Assembly: GCA_025399215.1 (NCBI GenBank) | Contig: MU621564.1 | Span: 1 to 10,090 of the forward strand | Direction of reading: 5' to 3' | Source: Globomyces pollinis-pini | Lineage: Eukaryota; Chytridiomycota; Chytridiomycetes; Rhizophydiales; Globomycetaceae | Length of the DNA stretch: 10,090 bases | In this document: piece after piece, positions 1 to 7,688 of the stretch | Numbering within the stretch: the stretch's first letter is position 1 | Layout of the letters: each line of letters opens with the position of its first letter | The notes under the pieces: model-generated | What the model was told of the DNA's origin: nothing | Seen by the model: the letters and a program-made list of their open reading frames with translations, nothing else | The model's database searches: none | Position numbers and translations under genes: made by a program

Positions 1-1
1 G

Positions 2-571
2 TTAACGGATCCTTCAAACCAAATGCTTGACTATCAAACAGCAACACATAACTATATTGGATCACCAGACGTCATCCAAGATTGGACAACGTGGGATAAC
101 ACTGCCGAGTTTGCAGCATTTGCATTGCTAGATCTGAATCCAACACCCAATAGCTTCTGTATCGCTGGTGTGCAAGTGACAGCAAATGACATTACAAGTA
201 TCTGTTCGTCAGCTACGGGTGTAAAATGGACCAGCCATCAACTATTACCACTATGGGCTCTGAAGCATGTTATTGGAGTATTGAAAGTCTTTGTATCTGG
301 TCGTGGTTCAACCTTGCCGATCTGGCAGAAGCTTCAGTATGGATATGTTCAAGCTAAAGGAGAATGTGCTCATACATCTCTTGACAATCACTTTTACAAT
401 GTGAAGTGGACAGGACTCACACCATTGGTGAAGAAGGAGTATATTGGCTCTAAGGCGAAAGGACCAGCACCAGCAAAGAAGAGTGGATATGGGTTTCCTA
501 TTGCGATAGCTGGTGTCTCGTTGATTGGTGGGGCCTATTACTTTCGAAATCAACTTCGAGATTTAGTATAG
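2..571 (+). CDS. NmrA-like NAD(P)-binding protein, 3' part, with C-terminal membrane segment
   Basis: The frame is open to the left edge, so the N-terminal Rossmann half with its nucleotide-binding glycine motif lies outside the window (or in an upstream exon). The first Met is at 23, but seven open codons precede it, so I do not take it as the true start. The visible part resembles the C-terminal substrate-binding half of NmrA/isoflavone-reductase-like atypical short-chain dehydrogenases: a DWTTWDNTAEFAAFALLD stretch (the 'position where the next domain is checked' of this family) followed by FCIAGVQVTANDI, which matches the family pattern of 'hydrophobic-x-G-x-x-(S/T)-x-N-(D/E)'. Such proteins are redox sensors or reductases; the substrate cannot be told. 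After a Lys/Pro/Ala-rich linker there is a predicted membrane helix (FPIAIAGVSLIGGAYYF) with a short basic tail, so the protein may be tail-anchored. The stop is TAG at 569-571. It converges with the SET gene that ends at 742. Family call moderate, coding status good. Confidence 0.65.
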   Translation, partial: LTDPSNQMLDYQTATHNYIGSPDVIQDWTTWDNTAEFAAFALLDLNPTPNSFCIAGVQVTANDITSICSSATGVKWTSHQLLPLWALKHVIGVLKVFVSGRGSTLPIWQKLQYGYVQAKGECAHTSLDNHFYNVKWTGLTPLVKKEYIGSKAKGPAPAKKSGYGFPIAIAGVSLIGGAYYFRNQLRDLV

Positions 572-741
572 CTGTCATCGACAGATCAGTCTATGGTAAT
601 ATACAACATTTTAGTCCTAGTTAAGATTTTCGTGTCACTCAATTGATTTCTTATGTAGACTTCATTGTACTAGTTTTTGCTTAGTAAATAGATTTGTGAA
701 ACTTAAAAACTGCTCACTTAAGTCCCTTCAATAGAAGTTTA
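572..741. other. Convergent 3' intergenic region
   Basis: These 170 AT-rich bases separate the 3' ends of the NmrA-like gene (+) and the first SET gene (-). They must hold both polyadenylation regions. I see no reading frame or repeat here. Confidence 0.5.
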
Positions 742-1821
742 TTAGTGTTGCTCAGATGCGTTTTGACCTTCATAGATTCTTTTTCGACTGTCAAAGTAAT
801 TTGATCCGTAATTAGTTGTTAATTCTTGTCCTGTAACAATATTTTTCTCCGTAATATACAATACCCACCATTGATTGTTAAAAAGAACATACTCTGGCTA
901 GAAATTATTAATATATATAGCATTACCTTAGTGTTACAAGAATCTCCAACATGGTTGATAAATCTTAAATAATTTCCAACTTTTCTACCATCGATTCCAA
1001 CGTCCATGAATCTCGTGTAACCGTTTGGAAGGGTTACTTGTGATTTATAAACTTCCCAAGTATAATCAGTGTTATCAATGTCCATTTGCATTACACCAGT
1101 AAAGAATCCTAAGATTGTGTTCATCGGTATGTCTTTCTTTGCATACAAACCAAAACCGGTTTCCAAATTTGACCATTTGACCCCCAACTAGAAATTATTT
1201 GTAAGTTGAAATTACGTGTTCTCTTTGGAACTCTTCATGAGATTCTTGACTGAAAAAGTCCTTGTATACTTCCATTTTGATATCGTAATTTATTTTGTCA
1301 TTCAAGTACTGTTCATCTTCAAGCGCATTATGATTTGCCATAATTGATTGAAGAATTGGATTGATTACAACTCTGTGCATTGGAGTAATTCCAAATACAG
1401 TTTCAAAATCATCATAGGAATACATACGATCTTTTTCCAATGGTATTAGTCTGTTATTTGGCTCTGTCGGGATATGAGTAGCATAAAATGGTAATTTATC
1501 ATATGCTGCTGGCTTGACAGCCGGTTCGACAGTTGATGGTAATTGAGCAATTGAAATAAGTTCTGTCAGATTTGATCTTATACTTGGGACTTGATACTTG
1601 ATATCATTCAAATCTTTTGTAAGCATTGTTAACTCTTTTGATAGACTCGATATCGTTTGAAACTAACGGTTAGAATCACAATATGTGTGTACCTGATATG
1701 ACACTAATCCAATCAATGTCGCCGTGGCTAAGAGCCAGAGTGGAGTAGCATTATCTGATTTGATATCTTTCGTGTTAACTCCGGTAGACTTTGAAGTGAT
1801 AGGCATCTTTTGGGTTGTCAT
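742..1821 (-). CDS. Membrane-anchored SET-domain protein, copy 1 (four exons, 330 aa)
   Basis: Exons are 1821-1693, 1662-1216, 1187-927 and 897-742, with introns of 30, 28 and 29 nt; each starts GTA and ends TAG. Residues about 27-42 (PLWLLATATLIGLVSY) form one membrane helix near the N-terminus. A heptad-like, probably coiled-coil segment follows, then a linker of about 120 residues shared with copy 2 (FYATHIPT, YSYDDFETVFG). The C-terminal SET methyltransferase domain shows the ETGFG motif at 201-205, GNYLRFINHVGDSCN around 263-277, and ELTTNYG with the candidate catalytic Tyr309. There is no cysteine-rich pre-SET or post-SET. Known SET proteins transfer methyl groups from S-adenosylmethionine to lysines; the target here is unknown. 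The canonical NHSC-x-PN is replaced by NHVGDSCN, so activity is not certain. The start is the first ATG that joins in frame to a helix comparable to that of copy 2. Domain call firm, function open. Confidence 0.86.
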
Positions 1822-2036
1822 GATTTTGAATTAGGTGAGGAACTTGGGAACTGTCGTGTTTTAACTGAATACGCCTCTCTGGGCGTGAATGAGGTTAATG
1901 CTTCGTGTAGAGCCGCAGTTGCAAATCCAATCGTGCCTAGCTGTACCAAGCCAATAACCAATACAATTAGTCTTGTTTTCTTCTGACAAACAGACTTGGG
2001 ACATTTGACATGTTCATGAGGGAGATGAAATTTCAA
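1818..2036 (-). CDS. Possible small membrane protein or gene relic between the SET genes
   Basis: This is an open frame on the minus strand with a clear hydrophobic helix (RLIVLVIGLVQLGTIGFA) and a Ser-rich C-terminus. Its TGA stop overlaps the ATG of SET copy 1 (ATGA). It has no ATG: the frame is closed upstream by TGA and contains no methionine. A tiny ATG exon (MNMSN, around 2002-2016) could join it at KKTRLIV, but only through a 20-nt intron with no clear branch site, shorter than any other here. It may instead be an upstream exon of copy 1, a decayed gene, or chance. I do not recognise it. Confidence 0.2.
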   Translation of the reverse strand: MKFHLPHEHVKCPKSVCQKKTRLIVLVIGLVQLGTIGFATAALHEALTSFTPREAYSVKTRQFPSSSPNSKS

Positions 2037-2394
2037 CTTGGATAAAATTGTAAATCTTCACTGTTCGCGTCTTATTTCGGGATATGGTAGAAATGAAGTC
2101 CGTAATAAATAAACAGAACTTAGAAGCTCATTTTTATTTGGGTGTTTGTGATGGAATCAGAATTGGTTAGTTCAAGAGTGAGGGCTTCCAAAAGCATTGT
2201 TCCAATGACATCATATCGTCAGTGATTGGTTTACATTGGCTCCTAGACTACATGTTGGTATCAGGCTGTTGTTCTAATGGGATATTTTTGGGAAATCCCA
2301 AGGTTTTATGAATCTTAAGATCTTACTTAAAAAATTAATCAAGAATTTGAATTCTTTTATTATTCACAATGGGTTTATTTCAAAAGTCGCTTCC
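2037..2394. other. Intergenic region between the SET paralogues
   Basis: It lies downstream of SET copy 2 and upstream of copy 1, so it should contain the terminator of the former and part of the promoter of the latter. Only short, unconvincing frames occur on either strand, for example a 25-codon minus-strand frame near 2130-2205. I see no RNA gene or repeat. Confidence 0.4.
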
Positions 2395-3447
2395 TTAATT
2401 AGATTGAAGAGTATCTTCATCATCAGGTTCAACATAATTTTCTTTTCGCGTATTGAAGTAATTAGAACCGTAATTTGTTGTGATTTCCTGTCCAGCCTTG
2501 ATGTCCTTTTCTGCAACATACAAAACATGTCGACGGTTTTCAAATACAACATATAATGGTTGAGAATTGGAACTATCACCAACATGATTTGCGAATCTCA
2601 TGTAATTTCCAGCTTTTCTGGCATCAACCCCAATATCGACTGGATATGCTCCATTTGGTGTGTTCATTTCTTTCGTAACTAGTTCCCATCTAAAAGTAAG
2701 ATACAGTCATTTTCCATACACATAATCAGTGTTGTCAATATCCATGTTGATGACTCCAGTGTACCATCCAAGAATAGTCCCAAATGGGATATCTTTGGTA
2801 GCGAACAAACCAAACCCGGTTTCCCTGCTAGCCCATTTCACTGCGAGCTAGAACATTAATTGATAAATGATTACATGCTCTCGTTCAAACGCTTCATTGG
2901 AGCCTTTCTCCAAAAACCATTTGTGAGTTGCAGTGATGGCATCATTCTTGATTTTATCATCCAAGTAGTCTTCCTCCGTTAATATATCGTGATGTTCAAA
3001 CAATTTGGCAACCACTGGATGGGTAACTACCGTATGTAGCGGTGTAACTCCAAAGACACGTTCAAAATCATCGTATGTGTAAAGATGCTGTTTGTCCACA
3101 GGAACAGTAGGATCGTCCTCCATGGTAGGAATTCTTGTAGCATAGTAGGGTAGTTCTTGGAACTTGATTTTCGGTTTATCCTTTTTGACACTTTTGATGA
3201 CATTTTGAGTTAAGGTTTGATTCAATGATTGCAATGAAGTCACTTGGTTATGAATGGCTGGAAGTTTGGATTTTAGAGACTTGACATCATATGATAAAGA
3301 TTGAATGGTATTGAACTACTAAATTAGTATTTCTCCATGATTTACTTGGTAGGCAACGACTAGTGATAGACCAATGGTTATCATATTGGCAAAGGAAGTA
3401 AAAGAAGATTCCTTCATTGATACAGTTTGATGCTTTTGGTTGGCCAT
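2395..3447 (-). CDS. Membrane-anchored SET-domain protein, copy 2 (four exons, 321 aa)
   Basis: Exons are 3447-3346, 3315-2875, 2847-2720 and 2689-2395; introns are 30, 27 and 30 nt. The order of parts is as in copy 1: a membrane helix at about residues 16-33 (ITIGLSLVVAYQ at its end), a heptad-like stretch, the shared linker (YYATRIPT, YTYDDFERVFGVTPLH), then the SET domain. The SET motifs are ETGFG at 190-194, GNYMRFANHVGDSSN at 251-265, and EITTNYG with candidate catalytic Tyr297. The tail is acidic. The first two introns lie at exactly the same codons as in copy 1, which proves common descent by duplication. The third does not: copy 2 is interrupted within Val224, copy 1 after Lys279. Copy 2 has Ser-Ser where copy 1 has Ser-Cys in the NHVGDS motif. 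A TATA box lies 33 nt upstream of the ATG. Topology and substrate are unknown. Confidence 0.87.
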
Positions 3448-3870
3448 AATTGTACTGTACCTACGATTCTATTCCTCCATTTATAGTCTTCCACACCACT
3501 TGGGCTTCGACAGATGGCGTGTTTCTATTTTTCAGGACATGACTGAATAGTTGGACAGAATACACAACACCAATGGTACAGTGTTTATTTACACTCAGGA
3601 AACTCAATATCAAGAGAAATGCATAATTCACGTCTATCGCAACATACCAACATTCTTAAATTTTTTGAAACGTCATGTAACCCCTCAAAATCCAAAGCCT
3701 AGAACGCCAATGGACTGTTCCCAAATGCATTTGACTATTGCATATTAGATATATTTTCGCATCATGAATATAATGCAAGTGTTTTGTCAATCGTAGGTCT
3801 ATCAAGATCTCAATTAGTTAGTTTAAATAGAGTGTTTTAATATGATTTAGTATCAAATAACAGAAACTTT
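3448..3870. other. Intergenic region: SET copy 2 promoter and HNH-gene 3' end
   Basis: Apart from the TATA box, I see no supported feature in these 423 bases. A 65-codon plus-strand frame (3551-3748) has no recognisable domain, helix or splice context and is probably chance. Confidence 0.4.
3480..3485 (-). promoter_or_regulatory. TATA box of SET copy 2
   Basis: The minus strand reads CTATAAATGG here, about 33 nt before the ATG at 3447. It is the best TATA match near any of the protein genes in this window. The short distance implies a very short 5' leader. The position fits; no transcription start was seen directly. Confidence 0.5.
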
Positions 3871-4782
3871 CTAAAACCATCGTTTGTAAAATGGTTGTAA
3901 CGATTTGAAATATTTCTTTTGCTCCATTTTCAGTTCGGTAATTCTTTGAATAACATCTATATCTACCAAAAACAATATTGTGTTACTTTTCTTCCTATTA
4001 ATTCTAGAGTCTAACAACACTCCATTGGTAATATCGTTATTGTCTACTCCATAGGAATTCGAAATAACGTGTTCAACGTCAAATCCTTGGAAACAGTCTA
4101 TATCGCTTAGATGGGTTTGCTTTGTTTTGTGGTCACATACCCATAAACCTACGCAATCCTTGATTAGCTCTATTGCAACGGTTTGGCCACCAGATTTAAT
4201 AATGATAGTTTTAACCTTTGATTTTGCTTTCCAGTTTTTAATTATCTGCTGTCTGACTGTGTTTGAAAATCCATCCGTAATTGTCCCTTTTGGTGTTAAA
4301 GGATTCATATCTGTCCGAAATAAAAACAATAAGGTTTTATATGCTAGTTTCCCTTGAATTTGCTGATCTATTAACCATTTTTCCATAAGTCTTGTATCAT
4401 TGATACATTTGATTAAGACTGGTAGATATTTATCAGTTTTGTAATCAAACTCTTCATCAATGTTTTTAGATTTGTCTTGTTTCCAATCTGATAGTTGTTT
4501 CCCATCAAAAGTCATATATTTCTTCAATGATTTATCATTCTTGACAATAGATTTCAGATCAGTGGTATGATAGAAGGTTGATACTCGATACCAGGATAAA
4601 GACAAGATAAAATACTTATCGATAGTGTGTATTGTGTAATTGATTTGTCTTTCATTCTTTATTCCAGTGATCTTGGAAATCCTATGCTTATTAGGCCACA
4701 ACACAAATATCGTAGAATCTTTCAGTTTGTTACTAAACTGCTGAATCAAAGATTGAATTTCGTTAGACTTGACCCCAAACAT
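3871..4782 (-). CDS. Unclassified protein with C-terminal HNH-nuclease-like motif (303 aa)
   Basis: This is one uninterrupted frame; the ATG at 4782 is preceded in frame by a TAA four codons upstream, so the start is well placed. The protein is Lys- and Ile-rich and has no signal peptide or membrane helix. Residues 234-268 (FDVEHVISNSYGV...ITNGVLLDSRINRKKSN) have the layout of an HNH/HNN beta-beta-metal fold: an E-H pair (237-238) as putative metal/catalytic site, Asn253 in the 'N-x-x-L-L' step, and Asn262 before K-K-S-N. DUF1524, McrA-like and Cas9 HNH domains share this spacing. I do not recognise the first 230 residues; Cys210 and Cys216 just before the motif could bind zinc but may be chance. 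The gene lacks introns, unlike most neighbours, which fits recent acquisition or retroposition but proves neither. Predicted role: DNA (or RNA) endonuclease; target unknown. Confidence 0.65.
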   Translation of the reverse strand: MFGVKSNEIQSLIQQFSNKLKDSTIFVLWPNKHRISKITGIKNERQINYTIHTIDKYFILSLSWYRVSTFYHTTDLKSIVKNDKSLKKYMTFDGKQLSDWKQDKSKNIDEEFDYKTDKYLPVLIKCINDTRLMEKWLIDQQIQGKLAYKTLLFLFRTDMNPLTPKGTITDGFSNTVRQQIIKNWKAKSKVKTIIIKSGGQTVAIELIKDCVGLWVCDHKTKQTHLSDIDCFQGFDVEHVISNSYGVDNNDITNGVLLDSRINRKKSNTILFLVDIDVIQRITELKMEQKKYFKSLQPFYKRWF

Positions 4783-5119
4783 TGAATTTAGTTAGTCGAA
4801 CTATGGTATAATTGGCTAAGTTGGCTAAGAAGTGTGTTGTGATAATAAAAAGATGAGAATTTTTTATTCTTACAAAGACAAAGATGGTAAAAAGTGTCAG
4901 GAGTAAAGCATCAAATTTACACGCTGTTCAACTCACTCAATTCATGTTACGATACTGGTGAATAGACAATACATCATCACATACTGATAGTCCTTTGTAA
5001 TTGTAAAAAAAAATTGTTTCCGTATTTCTGAATTCCAATGTAAACTAACAATTGGTTTAATTAAACCTGATTTATTTCAACAACAATACTCTGGTGTATA
5101 TAAGAGTCCCCACAAAGAT
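4783..5119. other. Intergenic region: RPS29 3' UTR and HNH-gene promoter
   Basis: On the minus strand, AAATAAAT motifs occur close to the RPS29 stop and again near 5065-5080; either could serve as a polyadenylation signal. A run of A on the plus strand lies near 5006-5015. There is no coding frame of interest. Confidence 0.4.
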
Positions 5120-5360
5120 TTATTTTTGCTAAAAAGGTTAACTTTACTGGAATGAAATATACCTTGAGGAAACCAATGTCTTTAGCGTATTCACGGAAAC
5201 ATTGACGACACATGTTCAAGTTGTATTTACGGATGAGACCAGCTTGGTGAGCACATACACGACTATTTGTAAACAATTAACATTGTGGATTGAAATACCA
5301 TTGACGGGAACCTTTTCCGTATTTTCTTGGGTGGGAGAACCAAACTGCTTCGTGGGCCAT
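5120..5360 (-). CDS. rps29: 40S ribosomal protein uS14 (RPS29), three exons, 56 aa
   Basis: Exons are 5360-5299, 5262-5163 and 5128-5120, with introns of 36 and 34 nt. The spliced product is 56 residues, the usual length for eukaryotic RPS29. It begins [20 protein letters not shown] and carries the zinc-binding pattern C-x2-C (Cys21, Cys24) ... C-x2-C (Cys39, Cys42) within the highly conserved [19 protein letters not shown] segment. It sits in the head of the small ribosomal subunit. Intron 1 splits the first cysteine codon of the zinc site. The last coding exon is only nine bases (Gln-Lys-stop). A possible alternative AG (minus strand ATTCCAG) would give a stop directly after Lys54. If intron 2 is retained, the frame stays open to 5061, so retention would lengthen the protein. 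Identification is essentially certain. Confidence 0.97.
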
Positions 5361-5396
5361 AATAAAAGTGAAGAAAATATACTTCAAATTCTATTC

Positions 5397-5407
5397 TTTT
5401 TTTTTTT
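5397..5407. promoter_or_regulatory. Poly(dA:dT) tract next to the RPS29 start
   Basis: Eleven consecutive T on the plus strand, 37 nt upstream of the RPS29 ATG. Poly(dA:dT) tracts are common in fungal ribosomal-protein promoters, where they keep nucleosomes off; they also fall in 5' leaders. The role here is inferred from position. Confidence 0.4.
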
Positions 5408-5542
5408 GACCAAGCCACGTTAATGAAAATTCTCCGGTGTCCAGAAACTAACAATCGAGAAATTTTGACTGTTCAACAGTGTTGATTATAACAGCAAGTA
5501 ATGGTGGAATGAGTATAACACTGGATATTAAAGGTTGGCTAC

Positions 5543-5553
5543 AAAAAAAAAAA
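5543..5553. promoter_or_regulatory. Second poly(dA:dT) tract upstream of RPS29
   Basis: Eleven consecutive A on the plus strand, about 135 bp further upstream and in the opposite orientation to the tract at 5397-5407. Together they would frame a nucleosome-free promoter. Inferred from position only. Confidence 0.35.
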
Positions 5554-5769
5554 TTGATTGTTCAACGTGAATAGGAAAATTCATTGTAATATTCAGGTCT
5601 GGATCATCAATTTCAAATCAATAACCTCGCATTAACTCGATGGGACACTGATTATGCCATCAACAGATAAGGATCCGTTGAATCATTTGACAGGCAAAAG
5701 ACCAATTAATCATATGTACCAAAGGGATTTATTTTTCATTACATATAACACTACGATCTTTGGTCTTTG

Positions 5770-7417
5770 TTATTCATTTGTCGTTAGCGATTCTGGATGA
5801 TAATGTATTTGTGTGTTTTCATTATTATTCTGATCACCAATGTACTCAGTCCCATGCTGATAATTTTCTTCAGAATGAATTATATATGGCTCTTGTTCGG
5901 CGCCATTTTCTGTATATTCATAGTTTGGATCGTGGTATATAGGATGCCCTTCGAGGTGAGGCTGGGTTGGATAATGATGGTTCATATGACCCATCATGTT
6001 TGGATCATAGTTGGGTGGATAATATGCGTGATAGTCATAGGGAACTGGATAAACGCCATATCCGTATGTATAAGAATTATCCGTATAGTAAGGTTTTTCT
6101 TTGCCCCATGAGCACTTTAGTTGCCTTCCATTCAAAATTGCTTGATTAATGCCATTTATAGCATTTGAAGCATATTCATGTGCTTCCATTCTGATGATCA
6201 GAAAATAAATCTTACTTTATAAATGCTATTCCTTTGTCCAATTGTAACTTAATCTCTATTGGTTTACCATAAGGCTCGAATAGCTCTTCTATTTGCGATT
6301 CTGCCATTTGATTAATGTATTAAAATAATTACCTGTCGTTACAGATGATATATTTCCAATATATACAGTTCGATTTGTTTGTGTGTTTTGAACAGGTTGT
6401 TGATAAGGATACTGCATTTGGATATGATTTTGGTTGTACATTGGATAAGCGAGGTGAGCTGCGTCCAGATCTTCTGGCTGTTGGTAATAAGTTTGTTGTT
6501 GAGAATAGTTTATAGGTTTTTGTTGACCTTGAGCATAATATTGACCTTGCCGGAATTTATTTCCTGTAAAACCTTCTATAGAAGTTATAAGCAAACGATG
6601 AGTAATTACTCTTTTCGTTCGTTGACTTTTGAGTTGCCCAATTGCAACGAATAGCTCGTGATCCAAGTACAAATTTATCAAACTCTTCTATTGCAGCTTG
6701 TGCGTCCTGATGTTTAGGATTGCAGCAAATATCTTACTTCTTTACTTGAGAATGCTGCAAAACCATATCCTAATTATATAAACTAATTCAATGAAGTACC
6801 TCGTAAAGTTAGGGCGTAGTTCAAACAAACCTCTAGATTTTCCCGTTATAGGATCTTTCATAACTCTTGCTTCCCTAAAAAGTGATAAATGATTGAAAAA
6901 TGAATACGATAAAGACGGAAACCTCGAAAACGTGTCCGTTAAAATTTGATCTGTTACTGAAAGACTTAAATCACCAATAAAGATATGATAGTGAGTTGCC
7001 AAATCCGCATTATAGGAATGACAAGCCCAGTTAACTTTGATATCCTGTTCCGGTTAGGGATGTTGAATACTGAATCAAAGATACGATAACCATTCATAGA
7101 TTCCAGCGCCATCTGAGCATCATTTCGATTACTATAGAAAAGAAAGGGTAAGGAAAAAGGAAATAAACTACGTATATTCGACGAAGGCAAAGTTCAAAGC
7201 AATAGCATCAGGCTTTACGATTTTCTAAACGATTAAGATGTAAAGAATACATTTTTATGTTGATGTATAATTTTAATATCCTGAATAGGTCCAACTTGAG
7301 CAAAAAGTTGAGATAACAACTGAACAGAGACTCTAGCATCCAAACGGCCAATATACTGATACAAGGGTTAAATGCATAAATTGATACCAGTTTCTTGTCG
7401 GATGATTTTGACGTCAT
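5770..7417 (-). CDS. TIA-1/PUB1-like RNA-binding protein with three RRMs (11 exons, 435 aa)
   Basis: Exons: 7417-7388, 7355-7251, 7224-7172, 7131-7071, 7044-6908, 6874-6831, 6769-6738, 6706-6610, 6575-6333, 6300-6216, 6190-5770. The ten introns measure 32, 26, 40, 26, 33, 61, 31, 34, 32 and 25 nt. RRM1 (about 10-90) has LYIGRLDARV and LNFAFVEY and ends KVNWACH. RRM2 (about 104-178) has IFIGDLS and KSRGYGFAAF and ends RCNWATQKST. RRM3 (about 256-326) has VYIGNIS and KGIAFIK and ends KCSWGKEKPYY. This order, with the NWA and WGKE endings, is typical of the TIA-1/TIAR/PUB1/NAM8 group, which binds U- or AU-rich RNA in splicing, mRNA stability and stress granules. A Gln/Tyr-rich linker (about 188-255) joins RRM2 and RRM3, and the tail (330-435) is rich in Tyr, Pro, Asn and His: both look prion-like. 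Group call firm; PUB1 versus NAM8 role open. Confidence 0.94.
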
Positions 7418-7688
7418 TGATTATTATTGAACTGTTGTGACTTTGTAAACGACTTGCCAATGTGACGAAATGAAAGTAAAATAGGACAATGCAAACGACA
7501 AACACAACGACATGTGGCACTTATCACATGTTATCTTATCTGACAACACGATGAGAGTTTATTATAGATCTAAGTAGTATGGATATATACATACTGGTAC
7601 GTCATTGTTTGGGTGTGTTTGTTTACTGTGTTACTCAGTTTATTCAACTAAAATTTGATCTACTATTATTGTATTATTATCGCTCATA
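7418..7688. other. Promoter of the RRM gene and 3' end of the AMPK gamma gene
   Basis: These 271 AT-rich bases separate two genes on the minus strand. No TATA box, RNA gene or convincing frame was found; open plus-strand codons here are unsupported. Confidence 0.4.

Larger units (their letters stand above)
5361..5769. other. RPS29 promoter region and 3' end of the RRM gene
   Basis: It contains two 11-bp homopolymer tracts in opposite orientation, listed separately. No coding frame or RNA gene is supported. Both neighbours are on the minus strand, so the left part should be the RPS29 promoter and the right part the terminator of the RNA-binding-protein gene. Confidence 0.45.

Noticed and set aside
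308..553. 81-codon minus-strand frame
   Set aside because: It is antisense to the NmrA-like coding region, which has the protein-like composition.
1195..1626. SET copy 1 read as two separate genes with a stop after HVISTYK
   Set aside because: The stop lies inside a 28-nt GT-AG intron at the same codon as the 27-nt intron in copy 2; splicing gives one continuous SET protein.
2308..2556. 82-codon plus-strand frame over the 3' end of SET copy 2
   Set aside because: Antisense to the last SET exon, which is confirmed by its paralogue.
3551..3748. 65-codon plus-strand frame upstream of SET copy 2
   Set aside because: It has no recognisable domain, signal or splice site and lies in a promoter region; the length is not unusual by chance in such DNA.
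3871..4782. CRISPR- or restriction-type nuclease system around the HNH gene
   Set aside because: No direct-repeat array, methyltransferase of DNA type or other partner lies near it, and the surroundings are eukaryotic. The HNH motif alone does not define a system.
5797..6111. 104-codon plus-strand frame rich in hydrophobic residues
   Set aside because: It is the antisense shadow of the Tyr/Pro/His-rich last exon of the RRM gene; its hydrophobicity follows from the complement of Asn/Tyr/His codons.
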